This document shows positions 18,520-25,768 of a DNA stretch of 64,000 nt, one piece after another; position 1 is the first letter of the stretch; every line of letters begins with the position of its first letter. Position numbers and translations under genes: made by a program. Source of the stretch: an uncultured Sphingomonas sp. GTDB taxonomy: Bacteria; Pseudomonadota; Alphaproteobacteria; Sphingomonadales; Sphingomonadaceae. Below the pieces are notes generated by a model. That model had not been told where the DNA came from. It saw only the letters and a list, made by a program, of their open reading frames with translations, and made no database searches. Where the stretch lies: contig CAJYLT010000083.1 in NCBI GenBank assembly GCA_913775795.1, positions 62,001 through 126,000 of the forward strand, in the 5' to 3' direction.

Positions 18520-18553
18520 AAAGGGCCGCGCCTCGTCGAGAGGTGCGGCCCTT
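18520..18553. terminator. Bidirectional rho-independent terminator between rpoZ and a small minus-strand gene
   Basis: AAAGGGCCGC-GCCTC pairs with GAGGT-GCGGCCCTTT across a short loop with one internal mismatch. It is flanked by A-runs on the left and T on the right, so it can serve the convergent gene as well. Confidence 0.8.
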
Positions 18554-18557
18554 TCGT

Positions 18558-18728
18558 TCAGGCGGCGCGGGGTTTGACGATGAGCGTCGCGGCCTTTTCG
18601 GCCTGCGCGACGTAGCGGTTCGCCATTTCGGCGTGCGCGGCTCGCGCGGCGACGTCGGTGCAACGTGCGGCGATCGCGCGCTCCTGCTCGGCGCGGGTCA
18701 GAAAATAGTTACGATCCTGCGGTTCCAT
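18558..18728 (-). CDS. Small conserved-looking 56-residue hypothetical protein
   Basis: This ORF is below the track cut-off. It reads MEPQDRNYFLTRAEQERAIA and continues to an alanine-rich helical end (QAEKAATLIVKPRAA). Support for a real gene: GAGGAG lies 7 nt before the ATG, a terminator lies immediately behind its stop, and the composition is regular. The sequence resembles short helical proteins of sphingomonads that begin with a PQDR-YF motif, but no function is known to me. It is convergent with rpoZ and divergent from hemA. Confidence 0.6.
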   Translation of the reverse strand: MEPQDRNYFLTRAEQERAIAARCTDVAARAAHAEMANRYVAQAEKAATLIVKPRAA

Positions 18729-18951
18729 CACGGTTCTCCTCGTCCAAGCGGGAGCGCGGTGGGTCTCTCAGCCGTCGGCCTGCTCGGATGAGTCGCGGTG
18801 CCGGCGATGCAGTTTGTCTATCATAGTAATCGCAGGGTCGACATGATCGAGGATAAGCCCTTGGTATGTCGTCTCGGTCGCGGCTCGGTTCGCCTTGTCC
18901 TGCGAGCCGTTCTCGCTGGCAAGCGTGCCGAAAAGCGCGTATTGGCGCGCC

Positions 18952-20196
18952 ATGATCGAGGCGCGTAACCAGCCCCCAGCGGTCGATTATGGCCGTGTCT
19001 TCGCCCAGGCCATCGACCGGCTGCATGCCGAGGGGCGCTACCGCGTCTTCATCGACATCCTGCGCAACAAGGGCGCGTTCCCCAATGCGCGCTGCTTCGC
19101 CGGGCATAACGGGCCGAAGCCGATCACCGTCTGGTGCTCCAACGACTATCTGGCGATGGGCCAGCACCCGAAGGTGATCGCGGCGATGGAGGAAGCGCTC
19201 CACGATGTGGGCGCCGGCTCCGGCGGCACGCGCAACATCGGCGGCAACACGCACTACCATGTCGATCTGGAGGCCGAGTTGGCCGACCTGCACGGCAAGG
19301 AAGCAGCGCTCCTGTTTACCAGCGGATATGTCTCGAACGAGGCGACGCTGTCGACGCTGGCCAAGGTGCTGCCGGGCTGCGTCGTGTTTTCCGACGAGCT
19401 CAATCACGCGTCGATGATTGCGGGCATCCGCAATTCGGGCTGCGAGAAGCGGGTGTTCCGGCACAACGACCTCGCGCATCTCGAGTCGCTGCTGACGGCC
19501 GAGGATCCGTCGGTGCCCAAGCTGATCGCGTTCGAGAGCGTCTATTCGATGGATGGCGATGTGGCGCCAATCCACGCGATCTGTGATCTGGCCGACAAGT
19601 ACAACGCGCTGACGTATCTGGACGAAGTGCACGCGGTCGGCATGTACGGCGCGCGGGGCGGCGGGATATCGGAGCGGGACGAAGCGGCGCATCGCCTGAC
19701 GATCATCGAGGGGACGCTGGGCAAGGCGTTCGGGGTGATGGGTGGCTACATCGCCGCCGACCAGCCGATCGTCGACGTGATCCGCAGCTATGCGCCGGGA
19801 TTCATCTTCACGACCAGCCTGTCGCCGGTACTCGTCGCCGGCGTGCTGGCGAGCGTGCGGCACCTCAAGGCCTCCAGCTTGGAACGCGATGGGCAACAGG
19901 CGGCGGCGGCGCGGTTGAAGGCGATGTTCGAGGAAGCCGGGCTGCCGGTGATGGCGACGACGACGCATATCGTCCCACTGATGGTCGGCGATCCCGTCCG
20001 TGCCAAGCGGATCAGCGACATCCTGCTCGCGGAATACGGCGTCTACGTCCAGCCGATCAATTATCCGACCGTGCCCCGCGGGACCGAGCGGCTGCGCTTC
20101 ACTCCCGGCCCGGCGCACGACGAGGGCATGATGCGCGACCTGACCGCCGCATTGGTCGAAATCTGGGGCCGGCTGGAGATGCGCGCCGCCGCCTGA
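18952..20196 (+). CDS. hemA: 5-aminolevulinate synthase
   Basis: A 414-residue PLP enzyme of the alpha-oxoamine synthase family, making 5-aminolevulinate from glycine and succinyl-CoA, the first step of tetrapyrrole synthesis by the C4 route used in alphaproteobacteria. Markers are [21 protein letters not shown] at the start (split here by the family logo), [11 protein letters not shown], and LYS258 in [13 protein letters not shown] as Schiff-base lysine. ATG 18952 is the best start for the family length. The track start at 18895 adds an unusual leader. No strong Shine-Dalgarno was seen. Confidence 0.94.
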   Translation: MIEARNQPPAVDYGRVFAQAIDRLHAEGRYRVFIDILRNKGAFPNARCFAGHNGPKPITVWCSNDYLAMGQHPKVIAAMEEALHDVGAGSGGTRNIGGNTHYHVDLEAELADLHGKEAALLFTSGYVSNEATLSTLAKVLPGCVVFSDELNHASMIAGIRNSGCEKRVFRHNDLAHLESLLTAEDPSVPKLIAFESVYSMDGDVAPIHAICDLADKYNALTYLDEVHAVGMYGARGGGISERDEAAHRLTIIEGTLGKAFGVMGGYIAADQPIVDVIRSYAPGFIFTTSLSPVLVAGVLASVRHLKASSLERDGQQAAAARLKAMFEEAGLPVMATTTHIVPLMVGDPVRAKRISDILLAEYGVYVQPINYPTVPRGTERLRFTPGPAHDEGMMRDLTAALVEIWGRLEMRAAA

Positions 20197-20226
20197 TAGC
20201 CTCCATCCCTGAGGGGGATCGGGGGG

Positions 20227-21981
20227 ATGGATCGGGAACCGGCGCGGGCGCTGCCGCCTTTGGGGCCGCGGGCAGCGCGGATCGTGGGCTTTGCCTGGCG
20301 AGCGGTCGCGGCGGCGGTGCTGCTGTTCGCGCTGACGGGCCTGTGGCGCGGCTGGGTGACGAGCTATCGCATCGAGCCGGCCTTTACCGCGCGGGGGCTC
20401 GTCGTCGATGTCGAGGACGCGGCGCGGATCATGATCGGACCACGCAACGCGTCCGTCGCGGGCGTGCCCGAGGACGGCGCGCGGCTGATCGCCATCGACG
20501 GCGCAGTGGTGACGAGTGGCGAGGATGCGGCAACGCGTCTGGCGGGCGATGGGCCGGTCGGGTTGACGCTGGAGACGGCGGGCACGCGCACGGTCGTGAC
20601 GCTGCGCCGAAGTGCGGCGCTGGCCACCGCCGCAGGCGCGGGGCCGGGCGCACCGTTGCCGCAATTCCTGTCGCTCTACGCGCTCCAATTCGTCGCCATC
20701 CTCGGCCTGCTCGCGGGCGGGCTGATGCTGGCCGAGCGGCGGCCGGACGATCCCGTTTCGATGCTGCTCGCTTATGCCTTTGCGATGGGCGCGGCGGCGC
20801 TGCCCGTCACCGCGACGGCGCTGGCATGGCTTGGCTGGTATGATTTCAACGATCTGGCGACCGCGGCGTTCTTTGCGCTGTTCCTTGTCGCGCTGCCGGC
20901 CTTTCCAGACGGGCGGTTCGTGCCGCGGCGCGGGCGCTGGCTGGCGCTGTGGGCGCCGATACTGTTCATCCTGATCGTCGCGGACTTTCTGCCGCTGCCG
21001 GTGATCGCCGCGCTTTCGTTCGTGAGTGCGCTTGTCGCCGGGCTGATGCCCGTCATCCGCTTTCGCCGGACGCCGCCGGGGATCGAGCGGCAGCAGCTCA
21101 AATGGGCGGGGCTGGGCTTTACGCTTGCCTTTGCGGTGCTGCTGATTGGGGCGGTGCTGGTGATGGTGGAGCCGTGGACTGGGCCGTGGGTGTCGCTCGG
21201 CGGCATGGTGCTGTTCAACCTGGGCTTTCTGATCCTGCCCGCGGGCGTGCTGGTGTCGCTGATGCGATACCGGCTTTGGGACGCGGACCGGGTGACGGCG
21301 AAGTCGGGCATGGTCGGCATCGTGACGCTGACGATGGGCGCCCTGTGGGCCGCGGGACAGGAAGTGGCCAAGATCGCGGTGGCGCAGATCGACCCGAGCT
21401 TCGATCCCACGACCCTGGCCGCGCTGTCGACCGCAGCGGTGGCGATCCTGTTTCCGCCGGTCCAGTCGCGGATCGACCGCTGGACCGAGGGACGGCTGGA
21501 ACCGCGGATCGGCCGGCTACGCGGCCTGCCTGAGATGCTGGGTACGCGCGCCGGCCGGGCGTCGAGCGGGCAGCTTGCCGAGGCGGCACTGGCCGAGGCG
21601 GTCGAAGGCGCCGCGGCGGCGGGCGGGACGCTGTCGATCGAGCGGGGCGGCGCGCCGGTGGAGCTTGCCGCGCGCGGGGCGCAGCCGGGCGACGATGCGT
21701 TCGAGGTACGCGGCGGCGATGTGGTGCTGCGTCTGGCGGGGCGGCCCGACCATACGCCGCTGCCCGGCGGGGTGCGCGCGCTGCTGGCGGAGCTGGACGC
21801 GCCGCTGGCCGAGGCGTTCGGCGCGGTGCTGGCGCGCGAGGATCAGGCGCGGGCGATCGCGGGGCTGGCGGCGCGTGTCGACGCGCTCGCCGGTCAGGTG
21901 GCGGCGCTGTCCGCGGGCGGGGCGAGCAGCGCGCGCACCTCCTCGATGAAGCGCAGCACCGAGATCGGCTTGGAGACATAG
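20227..21981 (+). CDS. Multi-pass membrane protein, sensor-like, without an output domain
   Basis: A 584-residue protein. One N-terminal helix (about 20-42) is followed by a periplasmic segment of about 90 residues containing a PDZ-like stretch (PEDGARLIAIDGAVV). About eight more helices (150-400) then lead to a cytoplasmic C-terminal region of about 180 residues ending in a heptad-like segment (LAARVDALAGQVAALSAGG). The membrane part resembles input regions of histidine kinases, but no H-box, ATPase, GGDEF or EAL motif is present. Its 3-prime end overlaps the divK-like gene on the opposite strand by 88 nt. Function unknown; a sensory role is inferred. Confidence 0.65.
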   Translation: MDREPARALPPLGPRAARIVGFAWRAVAAAVLLFALTGLWRGWVTSYRIEPAFTARGLVVDVEDAARIMIGPRNASVAGVPEDGARLIAIDGAVVTSGEDAATRLAGDGPVGLTLETAGTRTVVTLRRSAALATAAGAGPGAPLPQFLSLYALQFVAILGLLAGGLMLAERRPDDPVSMLLAYAFAMGAAALPVTATALAWLGWYDFNDLATAAFFALFLVALPAFPDGRFVPRRGRWLALWAPILFILIVADFLPLPVIAALSFVSALVAGLMPVIRFRRTPPGIERQQLKWAGLGFTLAFAVLLIGAVLVMVEPWTGPWVSLGGMVLFNLGFLILPAGVLVSLMRYRLWDADRVTAKSGMVGIVTLTMGALWAAGQEVAKIAVAQIDPSFDPTTLAALSTAAVAILFPPVQSRIDRWTEGRLEPRIGRLRGLPEMLGTRAGRASSGQLAEAALAEAVEGAAAAGGTLSIERGGAPVELAARGAQPGDDAFEVRGGDVVLRLAGRPDHTPLPGGVRALLAELDAPLAEAFGAVLAREDQARAIAGLAARVDALAGQVAALSAGGASSARTSSMKRSTEIGLET

Positions 21982-22301
21982 GCGCTGGCCCCCGCGGCAC
22001 GGATGCGTGCCTCGTCGTCATGCCCGGCATAGGCAGTGACCGCCATGATCGGGACGTGTTTCAGCCGGGGATCGGCGCGAAACCGCTGGATCAGTTCGAG
22101 TCCGGTGACGTGCGGCAACTGGATGTCGGTGACGATGAGGTCGGGTGCGGTCTCCCGCGCCTTTGCCACCGCCTCTCGCCCGTCGCGGACCGGCGTCGGC
22201 ACGAAACCGTGCGCGCGCAGGAGGTCGCAGAACAGCTTGAGGTTGAGCTCGTTGTCCTCGACAACCAGCACGGGTCGCGGCAAGGCGGCGTCTTCTTCCA
22301 T
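21894..22301 (-). CDS. divK: Single-domain response regulator, DivK-like
   Basis: A 135-residue receiver domain with no output domain. Expected residues are visible: acidic pair in VVEDNELNLK, phospho-acceptor Asp in LIVTDIQLPH, Thr in MAVTAYAG and Lys in YVSKPIS. The NELNLKLFCDLLRAHGF start is characteristic of DivK, which controls cell-cycle kinases (DivJ, PleC, DivL) in alphaproteobacteria. It is transcribed toward, and overlaps, the end of the membrane-receptor gene. It is divergent from the DUF3572 gene, 18 nt between starts. The divK assignment rests on pattern, not on synteny with pleD. Confidence 0.82.
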   Translation of the reverse strand: MEEDAALPRPVLVVEDNELNLKLFCDLLRAHGFVPTPVRDGREAVAKARETAPDLIVTDIQLPHVTGLELIQRFRADPRLKHVPIMAVTAYAGHDDEARIRAAGASAYVSKPISVLRFIEEVRALLAPPADSAAT

Positions 22302-22319
22302 CGAGGTTCGTCCTATCCG

Positions 22320-22598
22320 ATGCCGATCCGCGAAACAAACGCCGAACCCGATCCGAAAGCGGTCGCGCTGGGGGCGCTGGGCTGGGCGGTGAGCGACGGC
22401 ACGCGCGCCGACCGGCTACTCGCGACGACCGGGCTCGACCCCGCCGACCTGCGCGCGCGGGCGGGCGAGCCGGCGGTGCTGGCGGCGGCGTTGAGCTTCA
22501 TCGAGGCGCATGAGCCCGACCTGATCGCGTGTGCCGATGCGCTGGGCCTCGAGCCGGTCGTGCTCGTGCGTGCGCGGATGCGACTGGAGGGCGAATGA
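22320..22598 (+). CDS. DUF3572 family protein
   Basis: A 92-residue helical protein matching the DUF3572 pattern: ALGALGWAVSDGTRADRLLATTGLDPADLRARA, quoted only in part by motif ALGWAVSD and RLLATTGLDPADLR, then an acidic helix ending in ARMRLEGE. Function is unknown. Its stop overlaps the HAD gene start (ATGA), and the HAD gene overlaps ridA, making a tight three-gene operon. The track ORF starting at 22020 is antisense to divK; ATG 22320 is the sensible start. Confidence 0.78.
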   Translation: MPIRETNAEPDPKAVALGALGWAVSDGTRADRLLATTGLDPADLRARAGEPAVLAAALSFIEAHEPDLIACADALGLEPVVLVRARMRLEGE

Positions 22599-23236
22599 AG
22601 CCGCTGCTCATCACCGACTGCGACGAGGTGCTGCTGCACATGGTGCGGCATTTCCGCGGCTGGCTGGACGAGGCGCATGCGATCGACTTCACCTTCACAC
22701 AGGATTTCGCCAATGCGATGACGCGCGCGGACGGGTCGAAGCCGACGCAGCGGGAAATGTGGGCACTGCTCGGCGGCTTCTTCCCCGACCAGATGCATCG
22801 CCAGACGATCGTGCCGCATGCTCGCGAGGCGCTGGCGCGGATTGCGGAGCGGGCGGAGATCGTCGTGCTCACCAATCTGGAGGATCATTGCCAGACGCAC
22901 CGCGTCGACCAGCTCGCCGCGCACGGCATCGCCCACCGGGTCGAGTGCAACCAGGGCGGCAAGGGTGCGGCGGTCGCGCGGCTCGTCGCCGATCACGGGA
23001 ACCCGGTGACGGTGTTCGTCGACGACCTGGGCGTCCACCACGCCTCCGTCGCCGAGGCTGCGCCGGGCGTGCACCGGCTGCACATGGTGGCCGAGCCCGA
23101 TCTTGCGCCACTGGTCGACAAGGCGCCCGCGGCACATGCGCGTATCGACGACTGGCGGGAGGCAGCGGACTGGATCGAGGCGCGGTTCGCTTCGGGCTTG
23201 CCCGCCGATGCGGTGGCGGGCAGAGCGACGGCATGA
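22595..23236 (+). CDS. HAD-superfamily hydrolase
   Basis: A 213-residue protein with HAD motifs: motif I DCDEVLLH (nucleophile Asp and acid/base Asp), motif II Thr in VVLTNLED, motif III Lys near GGKGAAV and motif IV VFVDDLGVHH. HAD enzymes are usually Mg-dependent small-molecule phosphatases. The start overlaps the DUF3572 stop by ATGA and the end overlaps ridA in the same way. Substrate unknown; the RidA neighbour hints at metabolite repair. Confidence 0.85.
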   Translation: MKPLLITDCDEVLLHMVRHFRGWLDEAHAIDFTFTQDFANAMTRADGSKPTQREMWALLGGFFPDQMHRQTIVPHAREALARIAERAEIVVLTNLEDHCQTHRVDQLAAHGIAHRVECNQGGKGAAVARLVADHGNPVTVFVDDLGVHHASVAEAAPGVHRLHMVAEPDLAPLVDKAPAAHARIDDWREAADWIEARFASGLPADAVAGRATA

Positions 23237-23697
23237 GCACGCGCATCGAAACCCGCCTGGCCGAACTCGGCCTCTCGCTTCCCGAAGCCGCCGCGCCGGT
23301 CGCCGCCTACGTCCCGGTGGTCGAGCATGGCGGGCTTCTCTACATCTCGGGCCAGCTGCCGTTCGACGACGGGGCGCTGATGATGGGCCGCGTCGGCGAG
23401 GACCGCGAGCTGTCCTTCGCGCAAGAAGCGGCCAAGCGGTGCGCGCTGATGGTGCTGGCACAGGCCAAGCGCGCGCTCGGCGGCGATCTGTCGCGGATCG
23501 AGCGGATCGTGAAGCTGGGCGTGTTCGTCAATTCGGCCACCGACTTCACCGACCAGGCCAAGGTCGCCAACGGCGCGTCGGAGCTGATGATCGAACTGAT
23601 GGGCGATATCGGTCGGCATGCGCGCAGCGCCGTCGGCGTCGCGGTGCTGCCGCTGGGTGCGGTTGTCGAAATCGACGCGATCATCGCCGTTCGCTGA
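23233..23697 (+). CDS. RidA-family enamine/imine deaminase
   Basis: A 154-residue YjgF/YER057c/UK114-family protein. It contains LLYISGQLPFDDG, the helix with AQAKRALGGDLSRIERIVKLGVFV (family core) and the C-terminal RSAVGVAVLPLGAVVEIDAI, where Arg and Glu line the active site. RidA proteins hydrolyse reactive enamine/imine intermediates from PLP enzymes. The longer length and N-terminal helix fit the second, about 150-residue subgroup. Last gene of the DUF3572-HAD-RidA operon, followed by a weak hairpin. Confidence 0.9.
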   Translation: MSTRIETRLAELGLSLPEAAAPVAAYVPVVEHGGLLYISGQLPFDDGALMMGRVGEDRELSFAQEAAKRCALMVLAQAKRALGGDLSRIERIVKLGVFVNSATDFTDQAKVANGASELMIELMGDIGRHARSAVGVAVLPLGAVVEIDAIIAVR

Positions 23698-23706
23698 CCG
23701 GTAACG

Positions 23707-23729
23707 CGCGCAACCTTTGTTGCGCGTTT
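23707..23729 (+). terminator. Weak hairpin terminator after ridA
   Basis: GCGCAAC-cttt-GTTGCGC, extended by one C-G pair, is followed by only TTT then CCC. It is placed 10 nt after the ridA stop. A terminator is plausible but weak. Confidence 0.45.
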
Positions 23730-23903
23730 CCCACAGCCATTCTTCTTTTGTGACAATTCGTTTTCGACTCGCCTTGTGCGCTGCGGCATGATGCGGCACA
23801 CAAGGCGGGTCGGTGAACGACCGCGCGTGCTTTCAGCAACAAAGACAGACGCGGCATCCCGGCAGCAGGAGAGAACCATCGCCTCTTTATGAAAGGGCCT
23901 ACG

Positions 23904-24746
23904 ATGCGGTTCTCTAATCTCGGGCTCCCGGCCCTGTTTCTCGTCTGTGCCACCCCTGCCTTCGCGCAGGAGGAAACCGCCCCGCCGTCACCGATCACGG
24001 TGTCGGGCAGCGCTTCCATCACGTCCGACTATCGATTCCGCGGCGTTTCGCAGTCGGACAAGGAGATGGCGATCCAAGGCGGCATCACCATTTCCCACGA
24101 AAGCGGCTTCTATGTCGGCACCTGGGGCTCGAACCTGGCCGGTTGGGGTACGTTCGGCGGCGCCAATATGGAGCTCGATCTGATCGGCGGGTTCAAGACG
24201 CCGATCGGCGGCGGCGGCACGCTCGACGTCGGCGTCACCTGGTACATGTACCCCGGCGGCGCGGACAAGACCGACTTCGCCGAGCCCTATGTGAAGCTGT
24301 CGGGCACGACTGGGCCGGTCACGCTGACCGCGGGCGTCTTCTATGCGCCGCAGCAGGAGGCGCTGGGCAACTGGTGGTTCACCGGCGCCGACGCGGTGAC
24401 GGGCGTCTACAACGATCCGGGTGACAAGGAGGACAACCTTTATCTGTCGGGCGATGCGGTCGCGGCGATCCCGAACACGCCGGTCTCGCTGCGCGCGCAT
24501 ATCGGCTATTCGGACGGCAATCCGGGGCTCGGCCCGAACGGCACCAGCGTCGCGCCGACGGGGAAATACTGGGATTGGACGCTCGGCGCCGATTTCACGT
24601 ACAAGAACCTGACGCTCGGCCTGTCCTACGTCGATACCGACATCAGCCGTGCGGACGGGGCGTATCTGCTGCCCAACTTCTCGAAGGGCGGGACCGATCC
24701 GATCGCCGATGGCGCGGTCGTCGCGTCGTTGACCGCGGCGTTCTGA
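23904..24746 (+). CDS. TorF-family putative porin
   Basis: A 280-residue outer-membrane protein with signal peptide MRFSNLGLPALFLVCATPAFA. The TorF/Gcw_chp core SITSDYRFRGVSQSDKEMAIQ is followed by alternating beta-strands and a terminal Phe (SLTAAF). The family is annotated as putative porins of proteobacteria; transported compounds are unknown. ATG 23904 has AAAGGG 6 nt upstream; ATG 23889 is an in-frame alternative with a more distant GGAGAG. It has its own 200-nt upstream region and a strong terminator behind it. Confidence 0.85.
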   Translation: MRFSNLGLPALFLVCATPAFAQEETAPPSPITVSGSASITSDYRFRGVSQSDKEMAIQGGITISHESGFYVGTWGSNLAGWGTFGGANMELDLIGGFKTPIGGGGTLDVGVTWYMYPGGADKTDFAEPYVKLSGTTGPVTLTAGVFYAPQQEALGNWWFTGADAVTGVYNDPGDKEDNLYLSGDAVAAIPNTPVSLRAHIGYSDGNPGLGPNGTSVAPTGKYWDWTLGADFTYKNLTLGLSYVDTDISRADGAYLLPNFSKGGTDPIADGAVVASLTAAF

Positions 24747-24763
24747 CGCTGGCGTGACGGACG

Positions 24764-24804
24764 AAAAAGGGGCCGCGCTTCATGCCGAAGCGCGGCCCCT
24801 TTTT
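24764..24804. terminator. Strong bidirectional terminator between the TorF porin and the DUF3035 lipoprotein
   Basis: A perfect 18-bp inverted repeat (AAAAAGGGGCCGCGCTTC and its complement) around a 5-nt loop. The stem ends in A5 on one side and T5 on the other, so it terminates both convergent transcripts. Confidence 0.92.
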
Positions 24805-24819
24805 GCTGGGCGGAAGGCC

Positions 24820-25257
24820 TTAGTTCTTGGGCGGGGTGGTCGTGGCCGGCGCGGGCGTGCCGGCGACCGCGCGTGCGTCCTGACCGTCACCCTGCGGGGC
24901 GGCGACGACGTCGCGGACGGTGGTGCCCTTGTCGATCACGTTGGTCGAGGGATCGCCCGCGCCCGAGCGGATGCCGGCATCGGCGGTGTTGCCGCCGGCC
25001 GCGCGGATCGCCGCGCTCTCGCCCGCGCTGCGCGGGGCGGGGCCGCCGAACAGCGCGTCGGCCGCCTGGACCGAGGGGCTGACGTCCTGCGGCCGCGGGG
25101 CGCCCGGCTGCGGGGGCACGAGCGCGAAGTCGGGCGGGATCACCAGCGGCGCTTGGCGGGCGGTGGCGAACTCGTCGGGGCGGTTGCGGTCGAGGCCGCT
25201 CTTGCCGCAGCCGGCGAGCGAAAGGGCCACGAGGCCGAGCGCGAACATCTTACGCAT
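24820..25257 (-). CDS. DUF3035 lipoprotein
   Basis: A 145-residue protein starting MRKMFALGLVALSLAGCGKS, with a lipobox LAGC giving lipidation at Cys17. The mature part is Pro/Ala-rich, with RQAPLVIPPDFALVPPQPG, the DUF3035 signature. ATG 25257 has GGAGAAA upstream and overlaps the lspA end by 8 nt; the track start at 25305 lies inside lspA. Its position directly behind lspA, the enzyme that would process it, is a common arrangement. Function unknown. Confidence 0.83.
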   Translation of the reverse strand: MRKMFALGLVALSLAGCGKSGLDRNRPDEFATARQAPLVIPPDFALVPPQPGAPRPQDVSPSVQAADALFGGPAPRSAGESAAIRAAGGNTADAGIRSGAGDPSTNVIDKGTTVRDVVAAPQGDGQDARAVAGTPAPATTTPPKN

Positions 25258-25768
25258 TGGGTTTCTCCACGGGAGCGGCCGTCGCCGGTTTGCCTTCGCG
25301 CACAAACAATGCGCGGATCAGAAGGATGACGACGCCGATGGTAATCGCGGCGTCGGCCACGTTGAAGACGAGAAACGGGCGCCACTCGCCGAAATGAAGG
25401 TCGGCGAAGTCCACCACGTAGCCGAAGCGAATCCGGTCGAGGATGTTGCCGAGCGCGCCGCCGAGAACAAGCGCGAGCGCCGCCTTGTCGCGGGGGTTCT
25501 CCTCGCGCCGCATCCAGATCGCCACGCCGACCGCGATCGCGCCGGTCAGTAGGACCAGCGCCCAGCGCATCCAGCTCGAATCGGCGGGCAGCAGGCCCAG
25601 CGACACGCCGACATTGGGAACGAAGCGCAGGTCGAAGATGCCGATCAGCGGCTTGACCGCGCCGATCCGGTCGACGCCGAGCGGCCCCGTCACCAGCCAC
25701 TTGGTCAGCTGGTCGACGAGAAACACCAGCCCCGCGATGCGGAAGCCCCAGTTACGTGCGGACGTCAT
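25250..25768 (-). CDS. lspA: Lipoprotein signal peptidase (signal peptidase II)
   Basis: A 172-residue inner-membrane aspartyl protease that removes signal peptides from prolipoproteins. It shows VDQLTKWLV near the N-terminus, GGALGNILDRIRFGYVVDF with the first catalytic Asp and FNVADAAITIG with the second, and four hydrophobic helices. ATG 25768 overlaps the ileS stop by ATGA. The C-terminal tail of about 20 polar residues is cytoplasmic. The ileS-lspA order is conserved in many bacteria. Confidence 0.95.
   Translation of the reverse strand: MTSARNWGFRIAGLVFLVDQLTKWLVTGPLGVDRIGAVKPLIGIFDLRFVPNVGVSLGLLPADSSWMRWALVLLTGAIAVGVAIWMRREENPRDKAALALVLGGALGNILDRIRFGYVVDFADLHFGEWRPFLVFNVADAAITIGVVILLIRALFVREGKPATAAPVEKPNA

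Noticed and set aside
18768-18953. 61-residue minus-strand ORF upstream of hemA
   Set aside because: No Shine-Dalgarno, and its start codon overlaps the hemA start on the other strand. The composition is less shadow-like, so it is not excluded, but nothing positive supports it.
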